From: Selenomonadaceae bacterium
Lineage (GTDB): Bacteria > Bacillota > Negativicutes > Selenomonadales > Selenomonadaceae
Direction of reading: 5' to 3'
Assembly: GCA_017614505.1 (NCBI GenBank)
Contig: JAGABT010000016.1
Span: forward strand, 372,001-436,000
Length of the DNA stretch: 64,000 nucleotides
How positions within the stretch are numbered: position 1 is the first letter of the stretch; each line of letters starts with the position of its first letter. The notes below the pieces were generated by a model. It was not told where the DNA came from. It saw only the letters and a program-made list of their open reading frames with translations, and did no database searches. Positions 16,607-26,572 of the stretch are shown here, piece by piece. The position numbers and the translations under genes are program-made.

Positions 16607-17251
16607 ATGATAAGAGACGCGGCTGAGGCGGTCTTCAAGGCGCTTTTGGCGGATAAGGATTATTTGTCGCAGCTGGACGCGAAAATTGGCGACGGCGACC
16701 ACGGCTTGAACATGGCGCGCGGAGTTACGGCGGCGCAGGAGGCACTTGACGAACTCGACGATTTGGAAGAAAATCTTAAAGAAATTCTGCAGACGATTGG
16801 CGAGGCGGTTGTTATGAACGTCGGCGGCTCGGCGGGACCTTTGTACGGCACGGGGATTCTGGAGGCGGCTAAGGTTATCGACGAAAATTCCGCGCTTGAC
16901 GCTGTGACGCTGGAAAAAGTTTTCAGCGCGGTTGTTGCCGGAGTTCAAAGGCGCGGTCACGCGGAAAAAGGCGATAAGACGATGCTTGACGTGCTTATTC
17001 CGATTCGCGACTGCTTCAAAGCGGAAAATACCGTCGGCAAGACGCTGGAAGAAATTCTGACTGAGGCGAGTGCGGCGGCGCGCGACGGCGTTGAATACAC
17101 CAAGACGATTAAGGCGCGGCGCGGCAGGGCAAGCTACCTCGGCGATAAGAGTATCGGCTTTGAAGACCCAGGCGCGATGTCCTCGCTGATTATGTACCGC
17201 ACGCTCTGCGGCTACTGGAGAGATTTACTGAAAGGAAGTTCGACAAATTGA
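16607..17251 (+). CDS. dhaL: dihydroxyacetone kinase ADP-binding subunit DhaL-like
   Basis: 214 residues. The nucleotide/Mg motif IGDGDHGLNMARG is present near residue 30, followed by VGGSAGPLYGTG and the GDKTMLD segment typical of DhaL/Dak2 domains. In the known system DhaL works with DhaK (substrate) and DhaM (phosphoryl donor), but neither is next to it here. Start ATG 16607 follows GGAGGCGAGG; an upstream in-frame ATG at 16562 lacks a site. The stop overlaps the gltX start by 4 bp (TTGA), so the two are coupled. Confidence 0.88.
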   Translation: MIRDAAEAVFKALLADKDYLSQLDAKIGDGDHGLNMARGVTAAQEALDELDDLEENLKEILQTIGEAVVMNVGGSAGPLYGTGILEAAKVIDENSALDAVTLEKVFSAVVAGVQRRGHAEKGDKTMLDVLIPIRDCFKAENTVGKTLEEILTEASAAARDGVEYTKTIKARRGRASYLGDKSIGFEDPGAMSSLIMYRTLCGYWRDLLKGSSTN

Positions 17252-18594
17252 AAAAAATTCGCACACGTTTTGCCCCCAGCCCCACCGGCTACATGCACAT
17301 TGGCAACCTTCGCACGGCGCTTTACGCGTATCTGTTCGCGAAGCACGAAGGCGGCGATTTCATTCTGCGCATTGAGGATACCGACCGCGCGCGCTATGTG
17401 CCAGACGCCGTTGAGTTTATCGAACGGACGCTGGCGGCGGCGAAAATTATCCCCGACGAAGGTCCGCACCACGGCGGGAATTTCGGTCCCTACGTTCAAA
17501 GTGAGCGCATGGAAATTTACAAAAAGTACGCTGAGCAGCTGGTTGCGGACGGTCACGCCTACTACGAAGAAAGCGAAAATGGCGTGGCGATTCGGCAGAA
17601 AATGCCTAAGACCGGCGAGACAACTTTTTTCGATTTGATTCACGGCAACATTACCATTGCCAACGCCGAGCTGGAAGATCAGATTCTGCTCAAGAGCGAC
17701 GGTCTGCCGACGTACAATTTCGCCAACGTTATCGACGACCACTTGATGGAAGTCAGCCATATCATTCGCGGCACGGAATTTATCACGTCGACGCCCAAGC
17801 ACGTTCTGCTTTATGAATTTTTCGGCTGGGAGCCGCCCGCCTTCATTCACCTCGCGCCGGTTATGGGCAAGGCGGAGGACGGCACCGTTTCCAAGCTCAG
17901 CAAACGCCACGGCGCCACGAGTTTCAACGATTTGGTGGAAATGGGCTACCTGCCGGAAGTTATCACCAACTACGTCGCGCTGCTCGGCTGGAACCCTAAG
18001 ACTAATCAGGAAATTTTTACCATGGCGGAGCTGATTGAGAAATTCAGCCTCGACGGTTTGAGCAAATCGCCGGCGGTCTTCGACTACAACAAGCTCGACT
18101 GGATGAGCGGCGAATATTTCAAGGCGATGACTGACGAGGAATTTGCCGCCGTGGCTGATAAATTTATTGGCGAGTTCGACGCGTCGAAGAAAGTTTACCT
18201 TGCCAGCCTGCTCAAAACGCGCGTCGCTAAGCTGGGAGAAATTCCCGACGCTATTAAATTCCTGCGCGAAATGCCGCCCTTCGACGCTGAACTTTTCGTC
18301 AACAAGCGCAACAAGGTTACCGTGGAAAAATCCATTGAGCTTATCGCGCCGGTGATTGAAATTCTGGCTGGCGTTGAAGATTGGACGTTCGACGCGCTCC
18401 ACGAAAAAATTTCCGCGTTCACCGAAAGTTCCGGCGTCAAGACTGGGACGGTCATGTGGCCGCTCAGAATCGCGCTGTCGGGGCAGAAAGTAACGCCAGG
18501 CGGCGTGGTGGAGATTTTGTACCTGCTGGGGCGTGAAACCGCCTTAAAACGGCTCACAGGCGCTGTGGACGCGCTCAAAAAAAGTTTGTCATAA
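17248..18594 (+). CDS. gltX: glutamyl-tRNA synthetase
   Basis: Charges tRNA-Glu with glutamate. 448 residues, somewhat shorter than the usual 470-490. Class I signatures are present: PSPTGYMHIGN (HIGH) near residue 10, and SKLSKRHG (KMSKS) near residue 215. The C-terminal half carries the helical anticodon-binding region. TTG start with AAAGGAAG upstream, overlapping the dhaL stop. Whether it discriminates tRNA-Glu from tRNA-Gln cannot be judged here. Confidence 0.95.
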   Translation: MKKIRTRFAPSPTGYMHIGNLRTALYAYLFAKHEGGDFILRIEDTDRARYVPDAVEFIERTLAAAKIIPDEGPHHGGNFGPYVQSERMEIYKKYAEQLVADGHAYYEESENGVAIRQKMPKTGETTFFDLIHGNITIANAELEDQILLKSDGLPTYNFANVIDDHLMEVSHIIRGTEFITSTPKHVLLYEFFGWEPPAFIHLAPVMGKAEDGTVSKLSKRHGATSFNDLVEMGYLPEVITNYVALLGWNPKTNQEIFTMAELIEKFSLDGLSKSPAVFDYNKLDWMSGEYFKAMTDEEFAAVADKFIGEFDASKKVYLASLLKTRVAKLGEIPDAIKFLREMPPFDAELFVNKRNKVTVEKSIELIAPVIEILAGVEDWTFDALHEKISAFTESSGVKTGTVMWPLRIALSGQKVTPGGVVEILYLLGRETALKRLTGAVDALKKSLS

Positions 18595-18614
18595 ATTCTG
18601 CCGTGTGATATAAT
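18586..18614 (+). promoter_or_regulatory. sigma-70/A promoter for the 213-aa-frame gene
   Basis: TTGTCA, 17-nt spacer, TATAAT, with the -35 box in the last codons of gltX. Confidence 0.75.
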
Positions 18615-18632
18615 TTCAGCGGGGTGATTTTT

Positions 18633-19265
18633 ATGAACTTGAAGGAAGCGTTTCAGGCGCAGAATAAATTGAATGAGCTGTTCAGCCACTTCAGCGAGTA
18701 CCTTGAGCAAAATCTCAACGTGACGACCGTCCATGAAAAACATTTTCGGAGCAGGGCGGCGGCGGGGCAGGTTGACGAAACTCTTGACGTGACCGATTAC
18801 AACAGCAAAGTTTATCCCACCGATAAAGTCATAGATTTTCTGCTGGTGCTGATTGACGAACGCGAAAAGCTCGCCTGCGCGATTCACGCCGCCAAATCTG
18901 CCATGGAACTCGATATTGATACCGCCGTTGACGTGAACAAAAAGCGCCACAGTGCGATTGAAGTTTTCCGCGAAATGCGCCAGCTCAAAAGTTCCAGCCT
19001 GCTGCGCAAAAATTTCGGCACCGGCTTTATCTTCAACAATGAAGGCAACCAGACGACTTACCGCTACGATGTGGAAGTTGTGACGACGATTGATTTCGAC
19101 CGCAACAAAATCCGTGCAACCGTCGACAAACTTCAGAAGCAGGCTGACGCAGTTTCTGCCGATATTGACGCCGCGCTGATTCAAACTGAAGTCGACTACG
19201 TTTTTCCGTTCGACCCGCACGCCAGCGCCGCTGAAATTCTCGAAGATTTTTCCGCGTCGAATTAA
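18633..19265 (+). CDS. uncharacterised protein
   Basis: 210 residues from ATG 18633, preceded by GGGGTGA; GTG 18624 in the same frame overlaps that site. I do not recognise the family. It is charged and soluble, with no signal peptide or membrane segment. Helical stretches rich in Lys/Glu/Ala occupy residues 1-35 and 75-115, and a YRYDVEVVTTIDFDRNKIRATVDKLQ-type segment lies near residue 150. A consensus promoter lies directly upstream, so it appears to be an independent gene rather than a gltX passenger. Confidence 0.75.
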   Translation: MNLKEAFQAQNKLNELFSHFSEYLEQNLNVTTVHEKHFRSRAAAGQVDETLDVTDYNSKVYPTDKVIDFLLVLIDEREKLACAIHAAKSAMELDIDTAVDVNKKRHSAIEVFREMRQLKSSSLLRKNFGTGFIFNNEGNQTTYRYDVEVVTTIDFDRNKIRATVDKLQKQADAVSADIDAALIQTEVDYVFPFDPHASAAEILEDFSASN

Positions 19266-19630
19266 ATTCAAAATTTGTTCGGGACTTTGACTGAGGGCAG
19301 GAATTTTTGGCAAAGCCGGTTCAAGCGCAGATGAACTAAGAGGCTGTGCATCTTTTGGAACGTAGATTGAACGTTTCTCCCATTGAAAATTGCGTTAAGC
19401 CAGCGCCAGGTCTCAAATTCCTCAGACGCCAGCGCGAACTTTCGCCAATCGCAACGCCGCCAGTCTTAATCACAATTCCTCAGGCTTGCAGATTTCGTTT
19501 GTTGAAATTGACCAGGCTGATTCGTTGAGCCGCTTCGGTGGCGAATAGGCGGCGCCGGATTTTCCCGCTCTCACTCAAGGTCCCGAACATTTTCGCACTC
19601 ATAAAATTTTCCGCAAGGGAAGTGACATTC
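19266..19630. other. 365-bp intergenic region upstream of cydA
   Basis: No gene, RNA or clear promoter recognised. Short open frames here lack ribosome-binding sites. It presumably contains the cydAB promoter and any redox control sites. Confidence 0.4.
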
Positions 19631-20998
19631 ATGGACGCACTGATATTGTCGCGGCTGCAGTTCGCGATAACCACCATATATCATTTTTTATTTGTGCCGG
19701 TGACGCTGGGCTTGTCGATATTCGTGGCGCTGCTGGAAACGTGGTATATCAAATCCGGCAGCTACGAGGAGCGAATCAAGCTCAAAAAACTGGTGAAATT
19801 TTTCGGCACGATATTTTTAATCAACTTCGCAATGGGCGTCGTGACGGGCATCGTGCAGGAATTTCATTTCGGAATGAACTGGTCGGAATACGCGCGGTTC
19901 ATGGGCGATATATTCGGCGCGCCGCTCGCACTCGAAGCGCTGACGGCATTTTTCCTGGAGTCGACGTTCATTGGAATCTGGGTATTCGGCTGGGACAAGC
20001 TGAGCGAGAAACTGCACTGCGCGTGCATATGGATAGTGGCTTTCGGCAGCAATTTATCAGCGTTCTGGATTCTGGTAGCAAATTCGTTCATGCAGCACCC
20101 AGTTGGCTACGAAATACAGGACGGTCGCGCAGTAATGACGAGCCTGTTTGATTTGGTGACGAATCCATATGTGCTGGGCGAATATTCGCACGCGTTTTTC
20201 GCAGGGATAGCGACGGCGGGATTTTTGGTACTCGTGGTGAGCGCGTGGAAAATTGCGACGGACGAAGTTTCGCGGGAAATGTTTGTGCGGACTTTGCGTC
20301 GCGCAGTTTTGTTCACGTGGCTGGGAGTAATGGGCGTCATGGGCTCAGGGCATTTGCACGCGCAGTATCTGGCGACGGCGAATCCGATGAAGCTGGCGTC
20401 GTTCGAGGCGCTGTGGGAAACGGAAGACCCTGCGCCGTTCGCGATTGTAGCTGATGTTAATCAGGCGGCTGGGCGCAACGATTCTGAAATTGCGATACCC
20501 TACATGTTTACGTTTATGGTGCACAATTCGTTCAGCGGGGAAGTTCGCGGGATAAACGACCTTCAGCGCGAGGCGGTTGAAAAATACGGCAGCGGGTACT
20601 ACGTGCCGGACGTGAAGGGAATGTTCTGGAGTTTCAGAATAATGGTCGGCGCGGGCGGCTTAATGCTGGCGATAGTGCTGGTAACGGGGCTGGCGGCGTT
20701 CTGGTTCGGCGAGGAAATAAAAAAATTCGCGTGCTGTCTGAAGTTCATGCCGGTGCTTTTGCCTCTGCCGTTCATAGCGAACACGGTCGGCTGGTACATA
20801 ATGGAAGCGGGGCGGCAGCCGTGGATAGTCGTCGGACTGCAGAAAACGGCGGCGGCGGTGAGCCCGAATCTGACTAGCTGGGACGTCTGGGCGACGCTGA
20901 TTGGATTTACGGCGATATATTTATTTCTGGCGGTGCTGGCGGTCTTCGCGGCGGTGCGGTTCATCAATCGGACGAAAATCACCGAGGAGGTGGAATGA
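19631..20998 (+). CDS. cydA: cytochrome bd ubiquinol/menaquinol oxidase subunit I
   Basis: 455-residue polytopic membrane protein carrying hemes b558, b595 and d, which reduces oxygen to water. The axial ligands expected for the family are visible: His18 in TTIYHFLF, His in GEYSHAFF, and Met in GWYIMEAGRQPW. The quinol-binding Q loop is short, as in Firmicutes-type CydA. The start at ATG 19631 follows AAGGGAAG; upstream in-frame Mets have no site. cydB follows after 3 bp. In an anaerobe this oxidase would remove oxygen or allow microaerobic respiration. Confidence 0.96.
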   Translation: MDALILSRLQFAITTIYHFLFVPVTLGLSIFVALLETWYIKSGSYEERIKLKKLVKFFGTIFLINFAMGVVTGIVQEFHFGMNWSEYARFMGDIFGAPLALEALTAFFLESTFIGIWVFGWDKLSEKLHCACIWIVAFGSNLSAFWILVANSFMQHPVGYEIQDGRAVMTSLFDLVTNPYVLGEYSHAFFAGIATAGFLVLVVSAWKIATDEVSREMFVRTLRRAVLFTWLGVMGVMGSGHLHAQYLATANPMKLASFEALWETEDPAPFAIVADVNQAAGRNDSEIAIPYMFTFMVHNSFSGEVRGINDLQREAVEKYGSGYYVPDVKGMFWSFRIMVGAGGLMLAIVLVTGLAAFWFGEEIKKFACCLKFMPVLLPLPFIANTVGWYIMEAGRQPWIVVGLQKTAAAVSPNLTSWDVWATLIGFTAIYLFLAVLAVFAAVRFINRTKITEEVE

Positions 20999-21001
20999 GC
21001 C

Positions 21002-21994
21002 ATGGATTTGAACGTCGTGTGGTTTATTTTAATCGCGGTACTTTTCACGGGCTTTTTCATACTGGAAGGGTTCGATTACGGCGTAGGAATGCTGCTGATT
21101 GGGCGGTCGGAAAATGAGCGGACGCAGTTAATCCGCGCGATAGGACCGGTGTGGGACGCGAACGAAGTGTGGATGATAACGGCGGGCGGAGCGAGTTTCG
21201 CGGCGTTCCCGCACTTTTATGCGTCGATGTTCAGCACGTTTTACATGGCGCTGTTTTTGATGTTGCTGGCGCTTATAATGCGGGGCGTGGCGTTTGAACT
21301 GCGCGGGAAGATTGATAACCGAGACTGGCGGTTATTCTGGGACAGCGCGATAATCTTCGGGAGCGTAGTACCGGCGCTGTTGTGGGGCGTAGCTATGGCG
21401 AATTTACTGCGGGGCTTGCCGATAGATTCGCAGATGCATTACGCGGGGAATTTCTTCAACCTGCTGAGCCCGTACACGCTGGTTGCGGGAATATTTTTCG
21501 TGCTGCTGTTTGCGTTCCACGGCGCGACGTTTTTGAGTTTGCGGCTGGCGGACGAGCGGCTGATTTTGGATTTGCGTCGGAAGGCGAAATATTTGGGCGC
21601 GGCGGCGTGGCTGGCGTATCTGGCGTTCACGATTGGGACGGCGGTTGAGACGGACGTAATGGAGCATACGAGCGGCGTGCTGATATTCGCCTCGGCGATG
21701 GGCGTGCTGTCAGCGGGCTGGGAATTTGCGCGCGACGGCAAGCAGCGTTCGTCATTCACGACGACGACGGTGACAATAGCGATGACGACGCTAGGATTAT
21801 TCGTGGCGCTGTTTCCTCGGCTTATGGTTTCCAGCTTGAATCCGGAATGGAGCCTGACGATTTATAACGCGGCTTCGACGCCGAACACGCTGTTTATCAT
21901 GACGATAGCGGCGGTGATAATGGTGCCGGTGGTGCTGATTTATCAGGGCTGGACGTACAAGATTTTCAAAGAGCGCGTGGCGCCGATAAAATGA
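21002..21994 (+). CDS. cydB: cytochrome bd oxidase subunit II
   Basis: 330 residues, eight or nine hydrophobic segments. It starts MDLNVVWFILIAVLFTGFFILEGFDYGVG, the conserved CydB opening, and has the GPVWDANEVW motif. The GAGGAGGTGG that directs its translation is in the last codons of cydA. No cydCD assembly ABC transporter follows in this window; a bidirectional terminator closes the operon. Confidence 0.96.
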   Translation: MDLNVVWFILIAVLFTGFFILEGFDYGVGMLLIGRSENERTQLIRAIGPVWDANEVWMITAGGASFAAFPHFYASMFSTFYMALFLMLLALIMRGVAFELRGKIDNRDWRLFWDSAIIFGSVVPALLWGVAMANLLRGLPIDSQMHYAGNFFNLLSPYTLVAGIFFVLLFAFHGATFLSLRLADERLILDLRRKAKYLGAAAWLAYLAFTIGTAVETDVMEHTSGVLIFASAMGVLSAGWEFARDGKQRSSFTTTTVTIAMTTLGLFVALFPRLMVSSLNPEWSLTIYNAASTPNTLFIMTIAAVIMVPVVLIYQGWTYKIFKERVAPIK

Positions 21995-22002
21995 TTTGCA
22001 AA

Positions 22003-22037
22003 AAAAGACCCTTCGTCAGATTGGCGGAGGGTCTTTT
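22003..22037. terminator. bidirectional intrinsic terminator
   Basis: Stem AAAAGACCCT/AGGGTCTTTT around a 15-nt loop, between the convergent cydB and RTX2 genes. A and T runs on either side serve both strands. Confidence 0.85.
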
Positions 22038-22056
22038 AGTTGGTAGTTGCTAGTTA

Positions 22057-25000
22057 TCAGCTGTTAGTGTTGAAGGTTATGGCGGGCTGTTCGAGATTCG
22101 CCAGCTCATTGGAATTTGCGCCGCGCATTGATAAATCGCTGACAGAATTAGCAATGGAAGTTTCAATCAGAGAATCTAAATCATCGCCGGTGGTGAGCGT
22201 GTCGTCTTCAGTAAACCATGGGACTGCGGCGTTGCCATTGCTGGTGCTTTGAATGTTCACGGTGCCGTAATAATCTTTGAGCGTGATAGAGCCGCTGCCA
22301 ACGCTGACAATAATGTCCGAGCCGCTAGTTTGCGTGGCATAGCTGCCGGAAATTTGAATAGTGTCTTTCGCGCTGAAATTGTGGACAATATCATTGCCAT
22401 CACCGTAAGCATACTGATAAAAACAGCTAAGTGAGGAATAATAAGATCTGTTTATATAGACAGTGTCGTCGTCAGTTCCAGCATTGACTGTAATGTGGTA
22501 GTTGCCGTACAATCCGATTAGATCATTGCCAGCGCCACCATCTATTAATCCATAGCTGCCATTACTATCAATGGAATCGTCGCCTGCGCCGCCGTCTATC
22601 GTTACATAACTGCCAGCGTCGTAAATTGAATCGTTGCCATCACCGCCATCTATCGTGATGCTTGAGCCTCCTTTATAAGAAGTAGAAATAGAATCTCCGT
22701 TTTTGATTGTATCAGCTCCAGCTCCGCCGTCTATTTTCACGCTATTGACAGAAGGGTTAAGAATATAATCGTCGCCATCACCGCCGAATATTGTCGTACT
22801 TGCGCCACGGTTTTGAATGGAATCATTTCCTGCACCGGCATCTATAGTCACGCTGTCGCCAGCATTATAAACATAATCGTCGCCAATACCGCCTGATATT
22901 GTTACGTAGTCGCCGGAATTGTAAACAGTGTCGTTACCCGTACCTGCGTCAACCGTCACGCTGTCGCCAGAGTTGTAAATGGTATCGATTCCCGCGCCGC
23001 CTTCTACCGTTACGTTATTGCCGTAGCTTCCAATGGAGTCGTCACCGTCACCCGCGTCTATCTTTACGCTGTCGCCAGAAAGATTCCAAATAGAATCGTC
23101 GCCTGCACCACCGAATATTGTCGTACTTGCGCCACGGTTTTGAATGGAATCATTACCTGTACCGGCGTCTATCGTCACTCCGCTGCGGTACTCGTTATAG
23201 ATATAATCGCCGCCAATACCACCTGATATTGAAACGTAATTGCCAAAGTTGTTAATGGAGTCATTGCCTTCGCCGCCAGATATTGTTACGCTGTTGCCAT
23301 AGCTATAAACAGAGTCGTCGTCCTCGCCGCCGTCTATAATCGCGTAATTACTGGAAACGCTAATGGTGTCGTTGCCAGAACCGCCGAATATTGAATCGCG
23401 TTTTCCGCCGCTGCGAATAGTATCGTTGCCCTCGCCGCCGTCTATAGTTACGCTGTCGCCAAAATTAAGAATAGTGTCTAATCCATCGCCGCCATTTATC
23501 GTAGCATTGTCACCATTATTGTAAATGGAATCATCGTCGTTACCGCCCGATATTGTTACGTAGTCGCCGGAATTGTAAACAGTGTCGTTACCCGCACCTG
23601 CGTCAACCGTCACGCTGTCACCATGATTGTATATGGAGTCATTGCCCGCGCCGCCGTCCGCCATGACATTCGCTTTGTCATTGTAAATATAGTCATTACC
23701 GCCATTGCCGAAAAACGTCACGCGACTGTACCACATGTTGTTTATAATGTCATCGTCGTCCGTGCCGTTCCATACCTCGAACCAATTATTAATGGTAGAA
23801 ACAGCCCCAAGAGAATCGACTGCCTTGATTTTTAAGAATCCTAAATCCTTGAAGGTGATACTGCCGCCGCCAACGTGAACGATAAAATCTGAGCCGCTTC
23901 TTGATGTAGAGTAACTGTCGGAAATTTGTAGCGTATCGTTTGGGGTGATGCCATAGATTACATCGTTGCCGTCGCCGTTTGCGTATTGATAAACGTTGCC
24001 AGAATTGTTCGCGTATATAGTGTCATCGCCGGTTCCGCCTGTGATTGTATTGTGATAACCGCTGTAGAGACTAATTAAATCGTTACCAGCTCCTCCTAAA
24101 ATTGAATTATAGCTCTGGTAAGCATTATTAATCGTATCTGCCCCGTCTCCACCGTCTATCGTTACATGTGAGGCATTGTCGTCATTACTGCCGCCGTTGT
24201 TAATGTAATCGTTGCCAGCTCCGCCAGAAATTGAAATATATCGTTGGTAGTTGCTGACAGTATCTGCTCCTTCTCCACCGTCTATTGACACGCTGGCGCT
24301 GTAGTTGCTGATATTGTCGTTGCCAGTGCCGCCACTTATCGTCACGTTGTCAGTATAGTTTTTGATAGTATCCGCACCTGCCAGCGCGAAAAGCACAATG
24401 TTTGTTTCGCTGTTGATATAACTGTCATCATCTGGCGTCAGGCTGACAGCAGTGAAAGTTATCGGTACTGTATCTTTACCGCCAGTGCCGGTATCTGAAT
24501 CGCCGCCATAAACCGTGACGGTAACAGTTTCTCCGCCCACGGTGACAGTCTCAGCAGGCAGCGTGACTTCAACCGTGACAATTTCGCCGCCGCCGACCGT
24601 TATAGTTTCCGCTGGCAGTGTGACTTCAACCGTCTCATTGACGGTAACAGTTTCGCCGCCGCCGACCGTGACAGTTTCAGCTGGCAATGTAACTGCCGGA
24701 AGCGTAACATTTACCGTGACCGTATCGCCCGTAGCGGTAACAGTCGTAGCGAGCAGCGTAATTCCAAAAGTCTCATTGACAGTAACGGTATCACCACCGC
24801 CTACCGTAACAGTTTCTGCTGGCAAAGTAACCGCCGGAAGAGTGACGTTGACAGTTTCCGCGGGCAGAGTGACTTCAACTTCAACCGTTTCGGTAACAGT
24901 GACAGTTTCGACGCCAGTGCCGCTGGAAATTCCTGACCATTTTTTGGTAGAAATTTTCCCGCCGCTGGCAATGCTCGCTGTACTGCCCTCGCCGACAATC

Positions 25001-26460
25001 GTCACTGCCGCATCAGCCGCGTCTTTCAGCGTAACGCTTGCCGAACCGATTTTCAAAATGGCGTCGCTGCCCTTAGTACTGTAGCCGCTGAGCGAGGCGC
25101 CGTCCAGGCTGATAATATCCGCGCCGGAGGTGTAATCCATAATCGTATCGTTGCCGTCGCCGCTCGCATAGACAAAAACATCGACGCCAGCGCCGCCGGT
25201 AAGAATATCTCCGCCCTTGCCGCCAATAATCGTATCGCTGCCCTTGCCGCCTTTAATCGTGTCCTTGCCCTTGCCGCCGAGGATAAAATTATCCGCGCCG
25301 TTGCCGGTAATATCAATCGCCTTACTCCGAGCCGCCGCGTCAATCGTCTCCACGCTCGCGCCGTAGGAATTGAACTCGCCTTCATAATCAGCGGTAATTG
25401 AAACCACGTCCGCTCTGGCAATTTTCGTGTTGTTATAAATCAGACCGCCATTGTAAACCGTCAGCACATCGTCTGCGTCAAGGACAGAAATCGCACTGAG
25501 CCCCGCGCCTTTGAGCGTAACAGCGCCGCTGCCAATCTTGAAAATGGCGTCATTATTTTTCACGCTGTAGCTTTTAACCTCGCCGCTCGTCAGCTTGATA
25601 ATGTCCTCGCCCGCCACGTAGTCTGTGATAATATCGCCGCCGTCGCCATTGCCATAAATGAAAACGTCGGCTCCCTTTCCGCCCGTCAGAATATCCGCAC
25701 CGGCGCCTCCGGCTATCGAATCATTCCCCGCGCCGCCGTCGATTATATCCTTGCCCTTGCCGCCGACCAGATAATTATTTTTCGTGTTGCCGGTAATGTT
25801 GACAGCGGCGGTACGCGGCGAAGCGTCAACTGAAACTGCGCTGGTGCCGGCGGTGAAGGAACTTCCATACGCCGAAGTTAAAGTTATCGCCGTAGCCTTC
25901 GTCGCGCTGGCGGCATTATAAATCGCGCCATTCTGATAAGTTGCAACATTTTTATTCTCGTCGACAACGAGGACGGCAGCAGATTTCCCATTCTTTACCT
26001 TGAGCGTACCACTGCCAACTTTCAGCACGGCGTCACTGCCGCTGACTGAGTACGCGCCGACCGAATCGCCAACAATCTTAATTGTATCCTGCCCCGCCGT
26101 GTAATCAGCGATAAAATCGTTGCCGCCGCCGCTCTCATAAACGAACAAATCTTTGCCCTTGCCGCCGTACAGCGTGTCATTCCCAGCGCCGCCGTTAATC
26201 GTGTCATTCGCGCTGGTGCCGGTGATTTTATTCGCCGCCGCGTTGCCGGTGATATTCAGCGCCTTAGTTCGCGCAGAAGCGTCAATCGTCACGACGCTGG
26301 AGCCGTAGCTGGCGAGGGTATTGCCGTAGGACGCAGTGACAGTAACCGCTTTGGCTTTGGAAACGGCGCTGTCATAAACCAAGCCGCTGTCGTAGGTGGT
26401 GATTTTATTTTTGGAATCGACGACGGTAATGGCTTTGTTCTTACCGCCGGAAACTTTCAC
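22057..26460 (-). CDS. RTX-like repeat protein (RTX2), frame separated from its 5' end
   Basis: 1467 residues in the open frame. The first ~500 residues hold ~140-residue modules: an ITVVD...TYxxGLVYD strand set, a TIDASARTKALNITGN segment, then GGAGNDTLYGGKGKDLFVY nonapeptide-type repeats. Next come ~200 residues of TVTVGGGETVTVNE/VTLPAET low-complexity sequence (plus-strand 24515-24920), then dozens of ~18-residue SVTIDGGxGNDxIxN units typical of a parallel beta-roll. The end (MRGANSNELANLEQPAITF) differs from the C-termini of the other two giants. The apparent GTG start at 26460 has no ribosome-binding site; the real start is ATG 26710 in another frame (see the adjacent fragment). A surface or secreted role is inferred. 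Confidence 0.75.
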   Translation of the reverse strand: MKVSGGKNKAITVVDSKNKITTYDSGLVYDSAVSKAKAVTVTASYGNTLASYGSSVVTIDASARTKALNITGNAAANKITGTSANDTINGGAGNDTLYGGKGKDLFVYESGGGNDFIADYTAGQDTIKIVGDSVGAYSVSGSDAVLKVGSGTLKVKNGKSAAVLVVDENKNVATYQNGAIYNAASATKATAITLTSAYGSSFTAGTSAVSVDASPRTAAVNITGNTKNNYLVGGKGKDIIDGGAGNDSIAGGAGADILTGGKGADVFIYGNGDGGDIITDYVAGEDIIKLTSGEVKSYSVKNNDAIFKIGSGAVTLKGAGLSAISVLDADDVLTVYNGGLIYNNTKIARADVVSITADYEGEFNSYGASVETIDAAARSKAIDITGNGADNFILGGKGKDTIKGGKGSDTIIGGKGGDILTGGAGVDVFVYASGDGNDTIMDYTSGADIISLDGASLSGYSTKGSDAILKIGSASVTLKDAADAAVTIVGEGSTASIASGGKISTKKWSGISSGTGVETVTVTETVEVEVTLPAETVNVTLPAVTLPAETVTVGGGDTVTVNETFGITLLATTVTATGDTVTVNVTLPAVTLPAETVTVGGGETVTVNETVEVTLPAETITVGGGEIVTVEVTLPAETVTVGGETVTVTVYGGDSDTGTGGKDTVPITFTAVSLTPDDDSYINSETNIVLFALAGADTIKNYTDNVTISGGTGNDNISNYSASVSIDGGEGADTVSNYQRYISISGGAGNDYINNGGSNDDNASHVTIDGGDGADTINNAYQSYNSILGGAGNDLISLYSGYHNTITGGTGDDTIYANNSGNVYQYANGDGNDVIYGITPNDTLQISDSYSTSRSGSDFIVHVGGGSITFKDLGFLKIKAVDSLGAVSTINNWFEVWNGTDDDDIINNMWYSRVTFFGNGGNDYIYNDKANVMADGGAGNDSIYNHGDSVTVDAGAGNDTVYNSGDYVTISGGNDDDSIYNNGDNATINGGDGLDTILNFGDSVTIDGGEGNDTIRSGGKRDSIFGGSGNDTISVSSNYAIIDGGEDDDSVYSYGNSVTISGGEGNDSINNFGNYVSISGGIGGDYIYNEYRSGVTIDAGTGNDSIQNRGASTTIFGGAGDDSIWNLSGDSVKIDAGDGDDSIGSYGNNVTVEGGAGIDTIYNSGDSVTVDAGTGNDTVYNSGDYVTISGGIGDDYVYNAGDSVTIDAGAGNDSIQNRGASTTIFGGDGDDYILNPSVNSVKIDGGAGADTIKNGDSISTSYKGGSSITIDGGDGNDSIYDAGSYVTIDGGAGDDSIDSNGSYGLIDGGAGNDLIGLYGNYHITVNAGTDDDTVYINRSYYSSLSCFYQYAYGDGNDIVHNFSAKDTIQISGSYATQTSGSDIIVSVGSGSITLKDYYGTVNIQSTSNGNAAVPWFTEDDTLTTGDDLDSLIETSIANSVSDLSMRGANSNELANLEQPAITFNTNS

Positions 26461-26572
26461 CGAGCCGCTGCCGATTTTGAAAGTGGCGTCGCTGCCGCTG
26501 ATTGTGTAGCTTGAAATCGAGCCGCTGGAAATTTTGAGCGTATCCTCGCCCGCCGCGTAGTCGGTGATAACG

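Noticed and set aside
19346..19528. 60-codon frame upstream of cydA
   Set aside because: No ribosome-binding site, and composition unlike a gene.
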